Assembly: GCF_010692725.1 (NCBI RefSeq)
Contig: NZ_JAAFZB010000091.1
Coordinates: 124,001-188,000, forward strand
Source: Flavihumibacter soli
GTDB taxonomy: Bacteria > Bacteroidota > Bacteroidia > Sphingobacteriales > Sphingobacteriaceae
DNA: 64,000 nt
Reading direction: 5' to 3'
In this document: positions 1 to 8,713 of the stretch, one piece after another
Layout of the letters: the number at the start of each line of letters is the position of its first letter
Numbering within the stretch: the first letter of the stretch is position 1
Notes under the pieces: model-generated
Told to the model about the DNA's origin: nothing
The model's input: only the letters and a program-made list of their open reading frames with translations
Database searches by the model: none
Position numbers and translations under genes: made by a program

Positions 1-2
1 TG

Positions 3-170
3 GAAATCACGCTTGAAAAATTTAAATTGGGAAGTGTTGCACCGCTTGAATTCCGTGAAGCGCAACGGAACTATATTGATGCAAATACGCGCTTTACCAA
101 TGCCCAATTTGTAGCTAAGCTTGCTGAAATTAACCTGAAGCAAATCGCCGGGGCTCTTCCATTGAAATAA
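3..170 (+). CDS. C-terminal end of a TolC-family outer membrane efflux protein (5' truncated by window)
   Basis: An open frame enters from the left edge and stops at TAA 168-170, giving about 55 residues. The helical text with EKFKLGSVAPLEFREAQRNY followed by an alanine/asparagine-rich helix is typical of the last coiled-coil repeat of TolC/OprM-type outer membrane channels, which export substrates together with an inner-membrane pump and a periplasmic adaptor. The pump genes would lie left of the window. Only the tail is visible, so the subfamily and substrate cannot be stated. Confidence 0.7.
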   Translation, partial: EITLEKFKLGSVAPLEFREAQRNYIDANTRFTNAQFVAKLAEINLKQIAGALPLK

Positions 171-325
171 ATTTCATACTTTAAGGTCTTATTATCAACA
201 CCTTAGAAATTAGCAAGCCAGCGCTCAAAATAAATTGTCATTTTACTTAAAATTCAGAACAAAAAAACGTTTACTCCGTATAAATTCAGATAAAGGATTA
301 AACCCTGGAAACTTTGAACTCACAG

Positions 326-718
326 ATGCAAGTATATAAGCATAAGACAGCACTTTTAATTGATGACAGCTACATTGACAATCTGATAAATCAAAAGATC
401 TTACAGAGCGATAATTATGCTGAGAACATCAAAGTGATTGACTATCCCAAAATTGCTATACAATTTGTGAAAGAAAGTATTATTAGCGGAAAGAATACTC
501 CCGATGTTATCTTCCTTGACCTTCGGATGCCGGAGATGAATGGTTTTGAGTTTTTAAAGGCTCTGGAGAGTATTCCTGAATTAAAACCTGATCAAATCAA
601 AATTTATGTTCTATCTTCATCTCTCGATCCGAGTGATCTGAGAAAAATCAAGGCAAATAAGCTGGTGGCCAAATTTATTGGCAAGCCACTTACACGCCAG
701 ATGTTGTGTGATATTTAA
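326..718 (+). CDS. Single-domain response regulator (CheY-like receiver)
   Basis: About 130 residues that form only a receiver domain. The acidic pair is in LLIDDS (residues 10-15), the phospho-acceptor Asp is D65 in VIFLDLRMPEMNG, and the conserved Lys is in the GKPL motif near the C terminus. There is no output domain, so it probably acts by protein-protein contact or in a phosphorelay. I chose ATG 326; an in-frame TTG at 314 would add four residues. No histidine kinase is adjacent, so its partner is unknown. The next gene starts 8 bases downstream, which suggests co-transcription. Confidence 0.8.
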   Translation: MQVYKHKTALLIDDSYIDNLINQKILQSDNYAENIKVIDYPKIAIQFVKESIISGKNTPDVIFLDLRMPEMNGFEFLKALESIPELKPDQIKIYVLSSSLDPSDLRKIKANKLVAKFIGKPLTRQMLCDI

Positions 719-726
719 AGATCTGA

Positions 727-1590
727 ATGTTTTTAATTGCTGATAGTGGCTCATCAAAAGCTGATTGGGTATTAACAGGTTCAAACTCAGGAACTCTTCT
801 GGAATTCCGAACCAACGGAATCAACCCGTTTTTCCTCTCCGAAAAAGAGATCACAAAGATCCTGCTGAACATCCCGGAATTACAACCCTACCTTAAAGAA
901 GTTAAGGAAATCTATTTCTTCGGAGCGGGATGCTCAAGCCCGGACCGCAGGGAAGTGGTATCGAATGCCTTATCACAGATCTTCAAAAACGCTTTCGTCA
1001 ATGTAGAGAATGACCTGGCCGCAGCGGTTTATGCCACATGTGGCAACAAGGAAGGCTTGAGCTGTATCCTGGGAACCGGGTCTAATATCACCTATTTTGA
1101 TGGTAAGGAAATACATCCAGGCAATCATGGCCTCGGTTATGTCCTCGGCGATGAGGGTTCCGGAACTTATTTCGGGAAAAAGCTGATAACCTCTTACCTT
1201 TACGGAACTTTGCCTCTGCACTTGCATAAAGCCTTCCAGGAAGCATATAATTTAACAAAGACTTCCGTAATTAAGCAGGTTTACGAAAATCCGTCACCTA
1301 ACTTCTATTTAGCATCGTTTGCTCATTTCATGAGCAGCTTTAAAACCGATCCGTTTATCGTTGACCTGCTGACAGCTGGTTTCGACGAATTCATACAAAC
1401 GAACATTAAGGCTTATCCGAATTATAACAGGTTAACCTGCCATTTTATCGGTTCAATCGCTTATCACTTTCAGGACACTCTAAAAGAGGTTTGCAGGGTA
1501 AACAATATCCGTACGGGTAAAATTCTGAAGCACCCGATCGAAGAACTGAATAAGTTTATCCTCGAAAGAGAGATGAAAGATTTAGCGTAA
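727..1590 (+). CDS. BadF/BadG/BcrA/BcrD-type ATPase, probable N-acetylglucosamine kinase
   Basis: 287 residues of the ASKHA (actin/hexokinase-like) fold. The N-terminal phosphate loop is DSGSSKADW (residues 6-14), followed by a second phosphate-binding stretch, LGTGSNITYFDG, and an adenosine-region GDEGSGTYFGKKL motif. Bacteroidota homologues are generally annotated as N-acetylglucosamine kinases that phosphorylate amino sugars from peptidoglycan or chitin turnover. The exact substrate cannot be read from sequence. The gene lies 8 bases after the receiver-domain gene and faces the convergent T9SS genes with only 31 bases between stops. Confidence 0.8.
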   Translation: MFLIADSGSSKADWVLTGSNSGTLLEFRTNGINPFFLSEKEITKILLNIPELQPYLKEVKEIYFFGAGCSSPDRREVVSNALSQIFKNAFVNVENDLAAAVYATCGNKEGLSCILGTGSNITYFDGKEIHPGNHGLGYVLGDEGSGTYFGKKLITSYLYGTLPLHLHKAFQEAYNLTKTSVIKQVYENPSPNFYLASFAHFMSSFKTDPFIVDLLTAGFDEFIQTNIKAYPNYNRLTCHFIGSIAYHFQDTLKEVCRVNNIRTGKILKHPIEELNKFILEREMKDLA

Positions 1591-1621
1591 AGCAGATTAC
1601 ACACCAATTCCTGTCACAATC

Positions 1622-4192
1622 TTAGTGTTTAATAAACCGGGTTTCACCCAACGATTTTCCATCTTTTACTGACCTGAATCTTGCAATGTAAATGCCCGGA
1701 GATAGCCAGCTTACATCAACAGTGTTTTTGTTGCCTTTGCTAACAGTGCCCCCTTTTTCCTTCCGTCCATGTATATCGAAGATCAATACCTGAACCGGAG
1801 ATTCTGCTAGTGCTTCTAAATTAAAGAACAACTCATTCATAACCGGGTTAGGATAGATTGGTACTGAAGAGATTGCACTTTCCGGAGTGCTGATCTTTTC
1901 CTTTAACCTAAAAATTAAAGACAAGCGTTTTTCACCAAATGATGCAGGGTTATTCTTATCAATTTGAAAGCAGTAAGATGATTTCCCTCTTACTTCAGTT
2001 AATTCATTCTGACGATAGGCATCCTTCAAAAAGACCGACATGGGCGATTCAGAAATATCTTTAAAGTTTAGGCTGTAAGTACCTGAAGCAGCAGCATTAA
2101 TAGATAAAGGTATTTCGCTTACCTCGGCAATATCCGGCATAAAGTTTATAGCAACATTTTGTCCATCATTAGTCAGGGTAGATAGTGACACTGAACTCCC
2201 AGCAAAATAAACGGCGTCACCTGATCCGTATTTTGAATCAAAACCCTGGTCAAATACAATTATGGCTTCATCTGCATTAGTATTATCGCTTAACTCGATA
2301 CGAATATGATTTTGCATTCGCGAATCTTTCACTATATGACCAGAAGAACCCTTGGATAACTCATTTTTTTTTGTCGGCTCGCTCAATAAGCGCGCAGGTA
2401 AAGACAATACGCTTTTGCAACTTTCTGTGAAAGTGACTGTTCCTCCACCCGGTTTGGCCCTAACGTAAAATCCCTGGCCTGTTTGTATATTTGGTAAACC
2501 AGATTCAACACTGTTGTCACTCGATGTCGAAGTGCTTTTAGGTCCTCCATTGGTTACATAGCCATTGCTATATGTAATCATTCCGCCGCCAGGCTTGATT
2601 ATAGAAACAATATTTTCCATGTTAATCTTATCCACAAGTTCCCAATTAATAGTAGAAGGATAGGGATTACCGATCAAATGATAACCGTTATAAGCTGCGT
2701 CTTTGCTGTCCTCTGTTCTGTTAGTATAAGTTAGAATGGATGCGGGGATGATGACATCACCTTTGTTTATTGGTCCGGTATATGTTACCGCAAAGCTTTC
2801 AGGTATGGCATAGGGAGGATTAAGTTTGTTGAATATATTAGTTGTCCGGTCTCCCCTGAAATTCAAAAAGAAACCTGATCCCGGAGATACAGGTTTACTA
2901 AGATCCATAATAGCAGTAAACTGGGCAGCCGATCCATCCTTAATACTAGCCAGTTCATTATATTGGAACAAGGCTGGTGCAGAACCGGGATAATCAAACT
3001 CACCAATTCCGCTACCTGTAATAAATACATATTTCTGCAATTGCTTAAAAAACGGCAGTGAAGCACCGGTGGTAACCGGGGAGGAAAGAGTTCGGGTACC
3101 GCGCATGCCTATGCCTCCTGTAAAGAAAGTTTGCACATTAACATCCCCCAAAACGTCGCCTGACGATTTAAGCGTATTGATCCCGGCATTTTTATCAGAC
3201 GTACTTATCAGGGTAAGAAAACCATTTGAACTCATTTTACCGGATATTACATTTAGCTGTTCCGTAATATTCAATGAATTGGCGAGAGTAATGGTACGGC
3301 CTGAAGTCCTGTTAAGATACAGGTATTTTAATGACCGTTGATCCTCATCTCCGTACGGATTAAACCGTAGCGTAGCATCCCCTCCTGATCCCTTAATATA
3401 CAACTCCGATTGACCGGACCCCGTGATAAAACCTACTGGGTTGATGGTAATTCTTGCATTTAGATAAAGTTTCCCACCATTAATATTTAAAGAATTATCA
3501 GCTCTGATATCTAACGAACCGCTTAATGCAATTGAGTGACCGGAAGGAATTGTTACCGGGCCGGCACCAGCAGCCCTGACAATATCTAAATCCTGCAGCG
3601 TATAATTTGAAGAGTCGCTTTGTGAAAAACTTAAATAAACCGGTGCACTATCGTTTCCTCGGAGTGTAAGGCTTGACGATGTCCCGCTGAACATTAAGCC
3701 ATGGCAGACAAGCTTCCCTGGCGTCGGGGTAATTCCGTTTTGACCAATTGTCATTGTCGCATCAGACGGTAATGTTATTTTTGACCCCGTCTCAATATAA
3801 AGCTCTTTTAACACTGTAAAGGAATTTTGAAAAACTACTCCTGATGATCTCGTAACATTAATTGCCCTGAAGTGGGTTAGGTTTTTAAACCGCAGCGAAT
3901 TGATTGGCTCGCCAAAGCCACTGATCAGCAGATCAGAATTATCAGAGCCAGCCAGAGATCCGTCCCCAAACAGGTCCTGACTAATCTCCAGGGAATTATA
4001 AGGTCCAAGATCAAGTATGTCGGTATTTTTTAATATGGTGATTGTCCCAGTAATGGAAACCGTATTTGAACTGGAAGAACTACTCATCGCCACTGTTTTG
4101 AGATCTGGTTTATCAATAACCAGGGCGGGATAAATATACCTGGCGCCATCAGCCGGGAGAACAGCACTCTCCGATCCATTAAATACAAACAA
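1622..4192 (-). CDS. T9SS type A sorting domain protein, downstream fragment of a frameshifted gene
   Basis: Main part (about 856 residues) of a secreted protein. It holds beta-solenoid-like filler, a module beginning GTRTLSSPV and continuing through YHLIGNPYPSTINWE and NVAINFMPDIAEVSEI, and a C-terminal T9SS type A sorting domain with YPNP, VLIFDIHGR and LSPGIYIARF, ending ETRFIKH. The sorting domain directs export across the outer membrane by the type IX system, with cleavage and often A-LPS anchoring. The apparent start MFVFNG is not a real N terminus: the same frame reads back as SSFNTNNRRSNTLFVFNG and joins the upstream fragment if one C is added at 4232-4236. The restored gene would be 1030 residues. 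Unlike its two neighbours, it lacks the FnIII-like EIERSxDG segment before the sorting domain. Confidence 0.75.
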   Translation of the reverse strand: MFVFNGSESAVLPADGARYIYPALVIDKPDLKTVAMSSSSSSNTVSITGTITILKNTDILDLGPYNSLEISQDLFGDGSLAGSDNSDLLISGFGEPINSLRFKNLTHFRAINVTRSSGVVFQNSFTVLKELYIETGSKITLPSDATMTIGQNGITPTPGKLVCHGLMFSGTSSSLTLRGNDSAPVYLSFSQSDSSNYTLQDLDIVRAAGAGPVTIPSGHSIALSGSLDIRADNSLNINGGKLYLNARITINPVGFITGSGQSELYIKGSGGDATLRFNPYGDEDQRSLKYLYLNRTSGRTITLANSLNITEQLNVISGKMSSNGFLTLISTSDKNAGINTLKSSGDVLGDVNVQTFFTGGIGMRGTRTLSSPVTTGASLPFFKQLQKYVFITGSGIGEFDYPGSAPALFQYNELASIKDGSAAQFTAIMDLSKPVSPGSGFFLNFRGDRTTNIFNKLNPPYAIPESFAVTYTGPINKGDVIIPASILTYTNRTEDSKDAAYNGYHLIGNPYPSTINWELVDKINMENIVSIIKPGGGMITYSNGYVTNGGPKSTSTSSDNSVESGLPNIQTGQGFYVRAKPGGGTVTFTESCKSVLSLPARLLSEPTKKNELSKGSSGHIVKDSRMQNHIRIELSDNTNADEAIIVFDQGFDSKYGSGDAVYFAGSSVSLSTLTNDGQNVAINFMPDIAEVSEIPLSINAAASGTYSLNFKDISESPMSVFLKDAYRQNELTEVRGKSSYCFQIDKNNPASFGEKRLSLIFRLKEKISTPESAISSVPIYPNPVMNELFFNLEALAESPVQVLIFDIHGRKEKGGTVSKGNKNTVDVSWLSPGIYIARFRSVKDGKSLGETRFIKH

Positions 4193-4713
4193 AGTATTGC
4201 TTCGCCGATTGTTGGTGTTAAATGAGGAGGCGGGGGTGTACCGCTGATGTTGCCGGCAATATTGAAAGACAAGTTATCTTCGAATTCCCAGTTGAAATCA
4301 TTTAAACTGATAGCACCCAAATTCCAGATACCGCTTCCTGACCAATAGCTGTTGCCGTGTAGAAACAGCGTCCCCTTAAGGCCATTATTTACCCAGGTAG
4401 TTAACTCTCCATCATTTATTATATTTTGCGATAAATGAATTGCCGAGCCATTAACTGTGACGATTAATTTTGCTCCGTTTTGAATAGTTAAACTTGCGAT
4501 GGAACTGGCAGTTGTTTGATTTAGATTAACTGAATGATTGGCCTTAATAATTACGTGATCACCCGCTTGTGGTGAACCTCCACCCCAGGTTACACTGTTA
4601 CTCCAGTTACCATTAGTCTGACTCGCGATAGTTGCAGAAATAGCGCTTTGACGCTGGCAACTTGCCCACGCGAGTATGAAAATCACTTTAAGTATACATG
4701 TTGTCCGTAGCAT
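4084..4713 (-). CDS. N-terminal fragment of the frameshifted T9SS cargo gene
   Basis: This piece carries the start codon, a hydrophobic export segment (CILKVIFILAWASC) and the first beta-rich domain (NGNWSNSVTWGGGSPQAGDHVII), a G-W-P-type module common at the start of Bacteroidota T9SS cargo. Reading is convincing up to NISGTPPPP, after which the frame turns into unrelated text. Adding one C in the C5 tract (plus-strand G run 4232-4236) gives ISGTPPASSFNTNNRR and joins the downstream frame. The gene is therefore either a recent pseudogene, phase-variable at this tract, or carries a sequencing indel. It overlaps the downstream fragment only in the out-of-frame tail. Confidence 0.7.
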   Translation of the reverse strand: MLRTTCILKVIFILAWASCQRQSAISATIASQTNGNWSNSVTWGGGSPQAGDHVIIKANHSVNLNQTTASSIASLTIQNGAKLIVTVNGSAIHLSQNIINDGELTTWVNNGLKGTLFLHGNSYWSGSGIWNLGAISLNDFNWEFEDNLSFNIAGNISGTPPPPHLTPTIGEAILCLYLMDRRVLFSRLMAPGIFIPPWLLINQISKQWR

Positions 4714-4772
4714 GCTTAAATACTTAAGTAATAATACTGAGACCTCACTATTGAGTGACGCCTTAGTTCATG

Positions 4773-4794
4773 ATATCGCTATGGTTACGATATC
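4773..4794. repeat. Small inverted repeat upstream of the frameshifted T9SS gene
   Basis: ATATCG and CGATATC arms around a 9-base loop (full arms GATATCG 4772-4778 and CGATATC 4788-4794). A run of A follows on the plus strand, so it does not look like a terminator in either direction. It could be an operator or a chance palindrome in the 172-base gap between the PID-CTERM gene and the T9SS gene. Confidence 0.35.
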
Positions 4795-4885
4795 AAAAAA
4801 GAAAAATATTTATTTGAGACATTAAAAAGACTGGCGATTAGAACTCAATAGCCAGAAACATAAAGTAATATACTAATTTTTACAA

Positions 4886-5149
4886 TTAGCTTTTCCGGGA
4901 AATAATATTTTCTCGCAATTTTTTGCAGCCATAGACAGCACCCGCAAAAATTAAAATTCCTACGCCTCCATCCAAGGGAATCGGTTCTTCGCAGAAAGGA
5001 TCCAGATGGGGGTCACACTGCGCAAACGTGTTGAAGGTTGCCCCAAGAATTAAAAGACAACAAAGGACAACAATCAAATAAATTCTATTGAATCTATCAG
5101 TTCTTAAAAAACTTGGCTCTGCCAATAATTTCTTTGGTCTTTGCATCAC
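4886..5149 (-). CDS. Small PID-CTERM sorting-domain protein
   Basis: 87 residues. A hydrophobic export segment (IYLIVVLCCLLILGATFNTFAQ) is followed by a short Cys-containing stretch, CDPHLDPFCEEP, and then the tripartite C terminus IPLDGGVGILIFAGAVYG with basic CKKLRE. This matches the Bacteroidota PID-CTERM pattern (P-[IL]-D-G-G, hydrophobic helix, basic tail), a putative sorting signal like PEP-CTERM. Almost nothing lies between the two signals, so the mature protein would be tiny. The ATG at 5149 lies inside the end of the upstream T9SS gene, overlapping by 53 bases and suggesting translational coupling; a shorter TTG start within the hydrophobic segment is possible but would lose the basic N terminus. 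Function unknown. Confidence 0.7.
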   Translation of the reverse strand: MMQRPKKLLAEPSFLRTDRFNRIYLIVVLCCLLILGATFNTFAQCDPHLDPFCEEPIPLDGGVGILIFAGAVYGCKKLRENIISRKS

Positions 5150-8100
5150 TTACTTCCAAAATATAAAGGCCCGTAGTTAAATTAATAAGGTCTGCAGTTG
5201 CGATCTTACCCGGATTGCTTTCCACTTGTTTTACCTTTTCTCCTGTGGCCTTAAAGATAGTGATAAGCAATTTATTATTTTGAGACGTTTGTAAATTCAC
5301 ATGTATTTCGTCTGACGCAGGGTTCGGGTAAACTTCGATTTGCATCGCATTCTTGAAATTCTGAGGTTTGTTTATATCATAGTTTATCATTAAGGTTTCC
5401 GAGTATTCGAAATCACCTTTGATATCAATTTGTTTCAGCCGGTAATAATTAGTGCCCGTCAGAGGTTGTTTATCTAAATAGCTGTACGATAACAATATCT
5501 GTGAATTCATTGCCCCTTTAACCTGACCTATTGATGTAAAAGTTTTCCCATCAGATGATCTTTCTATTTCAAAACGATCATTATTACTTTCCCTTTTGGT
5601 AACCCAGTTCAGATTAGAAGCATTATTTTTTAATTTGATATCAAAATCCGCAATTTCAACAGGCGGCGGTAATGGAGGAAGAAACAGGATCTTAAACCGG
5701 TTAGCTCCATAACTTAGCTGATTGCTCTTATCGATATCAAAGCTATATTCCGGATTCGCCTTCACGTCTATTTTTCTATCGAGAAAATTATCCTGAAGAA
5801 ATACTCTGAATTTTCCGGCTGCCTTGAGATCAGTAAACTTCAATTTCACTGGCCCGCTAACCGAACTACCAACCACCAAACGAATTTCAGAAATGTCTTC
5901 TAAGCCAGGCATAAAATTGATAGCGACGTTTTGGTCATCAACAGTTAATGTAGATAAAGCAACAGTACTGCCTGCAAAATAAGTGGCATCATTGGCTCCA
6001 TATCCCGGATCATTACCTTCATTAAAGACAATAGCAGTTTCCTCTTTATTATTTTTATCACTCAATTCAAAATATATAGCCTTAGGAAGATCTTCATAGA
6101 CCGCATTTGAACCTAAGCTGGAAATTCTGTTGCTAGTTCCATCGATTGTCGACAAGGGAATATTCAACAAACGAGCTGGTGATGTAATTGTCCCATCCGG
6201 TAAAGAGACTGCTTTCGCCGCCTCCGTGAAGGTGATAGTTTGACCCGCAGCCCGTGCCCTTACGTAAAAGCCCTGACCTGGCTGAATATAGAAAGAGGTA
6301 CTTGGCGTATTGACCGGCACAGCTGCTCCTGCTGGCAGAGCTGCCGTTCCACCGTTTACCACATATCCGCCGCTATAAGTCGTCATTCCCCCGCCAGGCT
6401 TGATGATCGAAACCATATTATCGACGTTAGCCGTTCGCGTAACTTTTGCCCAATCAATAGTCGCTGGATATGGATTACCGATGAGATTAAAGCCATTGTA
6501 AGCGCCATCGTTCAGTCCGGTATTTACGGTATAACTTAAATTTATTGGAAGAAGTGTACCTTGATTTATTTGACCTTGATAGGTTATCGCAAAACTCTCC
6601 GGAGTTGCATAAGTAGATCCACTTAGCGGAGTTAACTTACCTAACGATGGAGTACGGCTTCCTCTAAAATATAGAAAAAAACCTTGGCCGTTCGTTAATC
6701 TCGTAGATAAGCTAGTTATCGGTGTATATTGGCCAGCTGCGCCATCGGCGTACTTGGCAGATTCCTTATAAGTTAATAATGTAGCAGAACTTCCATTATT
6801 GTCGAATTCTGAATCCCCTGAACCAGTAATAAACATATAATTCTTCAGTTGCTTATAAACAGGAACCAAAGAAGTTAAGTCATTGATTGGCGAGCTAAGA
6901 GTTCTGGTGCCGCGATTGGCATTACTTGATACAGAATTCGATGCACTTCCACCGGTGATCCAGGATTCAACTTTAACTTCTCCGGTAATACTAGCATTTG
7001 CAGGAAGGGAAGCCACATTAGCAAATGAGGTTGAAGTAGACAAAAGCCGTAAATAAGCATTGCTCCCAGAGGCTAACACAGCGTTGGTCCCGGTTAACTT
7101 TAATAAACTTAAAACCTGTAAAGATTCCACTAAAGTAACCGTTGCATTGCGGCTTTGAGTATAATTTTTTAATGTACGAGTATCTGCGCTTGCTTGGTTA
7201 AATCCAAGATTAAGATTCCCCGTGCCGCCAATGACAAGTTCTGAGTTAGCAGACCCTACAAGACCATTTGTTGCGTTTGTACCGCCAATACTTCCATTCA
7301 GCGTCAAAATATTAGAGCCGATATTCAACTTTCCAGTAATATTTAAAGTTCCATTAACCGCAATCGGCATGGACAGACTAACTCCGGAAGCATTATTTAT
7401 AGTTAGGTTATTGCAAGTTTGAGCTGTCGGACTAGTCGTGAATAACCCTGTATTTGCTCCCCGAAACTCATAGTTAGCGGCACTGCTAAAGGTTCTATTG
7501 CCCGTTAAAGCAATAGATCCTCCTGGTCCAATCCCAGATGGATGTGATGTTATAAGAGTACCGCCGCTATTCAGATTGAATGCGCCCAAACCGGAAATCT
7601 GATTCACCCCACAATCTAACGTTCCGGAAACATCCAAAATTGTTGCAGCCTTCGGAAGCGCTAACGCAGGCATACCTGCGACAATATGAGCCTGCATTAT
7701 AGTAATTTTCAGGGCAGCTCCGTTAGGAACAATATTAGCAGAATGGAATGTGACATTATCCCAGGAAATTTGCCAAGTAGATATTGAGTTCCATGATCCT
7801 GTATTAGTAGTCCTAAAATAACTTGCGTTGATATAAATATTATCAAGAGAGCCTGGCGTAATTGTACCGGCTCCCGGGTTAGTGAATTGCCCGCTAACTA
7901 AAATAGAACCGGTACCAGTTACATCTATTAATCTGGTATCATAATTTCCCGGGCCGGTCCATGTAAAACCAAAATCACCAGCAACATTAACGGTCCCTGA
8001 CGATACCGTTAATTCTCCCTGCTGACCGTTACCATTTCCAGAGATTAAAACATTCCCCCCAATATTTATGGTTCCCCCACCTACAGCCAGAACATTATCA

Positions 8101-8411
8101 GGTTTTCCATCTGTAATATTCAAATTACCTACAACATTAAGTGTATTGGTACCACTAATAGTTAAATTCGATGATTTTTGGGAACTGGATTCAAAGTCTA
8201 TTGATGCACAAGTAGCACTAACCATATCCATGATTACAGTTGATCCACTTTTAATAGTAACTGGATCTACTGATGTGGGAACGCCAACGGGAGACCAATT
8301 CGATGCGAGGCTCCAATTTCCAGTTCCGGTAAAGGTCTTTGGAACGGGAGCTGCAATCGCTGAAATCGAATAAATGAAAAAAAGAGAAAACAGTCTTGTA
8401 AAAATCCGCAT
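5097..8411 (-). CDS. T9SS type A sorting domain protein (large secreted protein)
   Basis: 1104 residues from ATG 8411, chosen because MRIFTRLFSLFFIYSISAIA is a normal signal peptide; the frame extends 16 codons further upstream without one. Order: signal peptide, GNWSLASNWSPVGVPTS domain, glycine/asparagine-rich beta-solenoid-like repeats, the NRGTRTLSSPI module with GFNLIGNPYPATIDW and NVAINFMPGLEDISEI, an FnIII-like segment (NDRFEIERSSDGKTF ... NYYRLKQID) and the C-terminal sorting domain (VYPNPASDEI, LTTGLYILEV). It is a paralogue of the genes on both sides. Likely a cell-surface or released protein exported by the type IX system; ligand unknown. Confidence 0.85.
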   Translation of the reverse strand: MRIFTRLFSLFFIYSISAIAAPVPKTFTGTGNWSLASNWSPVGVPTSVDPVTIKSGSTVIMDMVSATCASIDFESSSQKSSNLTISGTNTLNVVGNLNITDGKPDNVLAVGGGTINIGGNVLISGNGNGQQGELTVSSGTVNVAGDFGFTWTGPGNYDTRLIDVTGTGSILVSGQFTNPGAGTITPGSLDNIYINASYFRTTNTGSWNSISTWQISWDNVTFHSANIVPNGAALKITIMQAHIVAGMPALALPKAATILDVSGTLDCGVNQISGLGAFNLNSGGTLITSHPSGIGPGGSIALTGNRTFSSAANYEFRGANTGLFTTSPTAQTCNNLTINNASGVSLSMPIAVNGTLNITGKLNIGSNILTLNGSIGGTNATNGLVGSANSELVIGGTGNLNLGFNQASADTRTLKNYTQSRNATVTLVESLQVLSLLKLTGTNAVLASGSNAYLRLLSTSTSFANVASLPANASITGEVKVESWITGGSASNSVSSNANRGTRTLSSPINDLTSLVPVYKQLKNYMFITGSGDSEFDNNGSSATLLTYKESAKYADGAAGQYTPITSLSTRLTNGQGFFLYFRGSRTPSLGKLTPLSGSTYATPESFAITYQGQINQGTLLPINLSYTVNTGLNDGAYNGFNLIGNPYPATIDWAKVTRTANVDNMVSIIKPGGGMTTYSGGYVVNGGTAALPAGAAVPVNTPSTSFYIQPGQGFYVRARAAGQTITFTEAAKAVSLPDGTITSPARLLNIPLSTIDGTSNRISSLGSNAVYEDLPKAIYFELSDKNNKEETAIVFNEGNDPGYGANDATYFAGSTVALSTLTVDDQNVAINFMPGLEDISEIRLVVGSSVSGPVKLKFTDLKAAGKFRVFLQDNFLDRKIDVKANPEYSFDIDKSNQLSYGANRFKILFLPPLPPPVEIADFDIKLKNNASNLNWVTKRESNNDRFEIERSSDGKTFTSIGQVKGAMNSQILLSYSYLDKQPLTGTNYYRLKQIDIKGDFEYSETLMINYDINKPQNFKNAMQIEVYPNPASDEIHVNLQTSQNNKLLITIFKATGEKVKQVESNPGKIATADLINLTTGLYILEVSDAKTKEIIGRAKFFKN

Positions 8412-8502
8412 AGGCAAAGTTAATTGCTCGTAAATTGCAATTTTTACGCCATCTAACACTTTTTGTTCGCAAGAATAATAAAACTTAAGTTAGGAGAGGT
8501 TG

Positions 8503-8521
8503 GAAGGCCTTATGGGCCTTC
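8503..8521. repeat. Short hairpin in the leader between giant genes
   Basis: GAAGGCC and GGCCTTC arms around a small loop, about 90 bases upstream of ATG 8411 on the minus strand. No T-run follows on the minus strand, so it may be a leader structure rather than a terminator. The rest of the 302-base gap (8412-8713) shows nothing I can name. Confidence 0.35.
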
Positions 8522-8713
8522 ATTTTAAATCTCGGGGACTTCACAGATTATAAATCTGAGCAATAATCGCCACACATGAGAAATAGAATACACACTTTTC
8601 TAAATCTGCCATCTCCGCCCCTCATCAAATCATCAGACAAATCCTCTGATTCTTAATTAATAAACTGTGAAAACCCCTATCCTCTCTAAATTATACAATT
8701 AGTCTGCCATCAA

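Noticed and set aside
8411-8440. TAACTTTG directly before ATG 8411 as a promoter for the second T9SS gene.
   Set aside because: It would place transcription start at or after the start codon; a leaderless mRNA is possible but there is no TTTG at the right distance.
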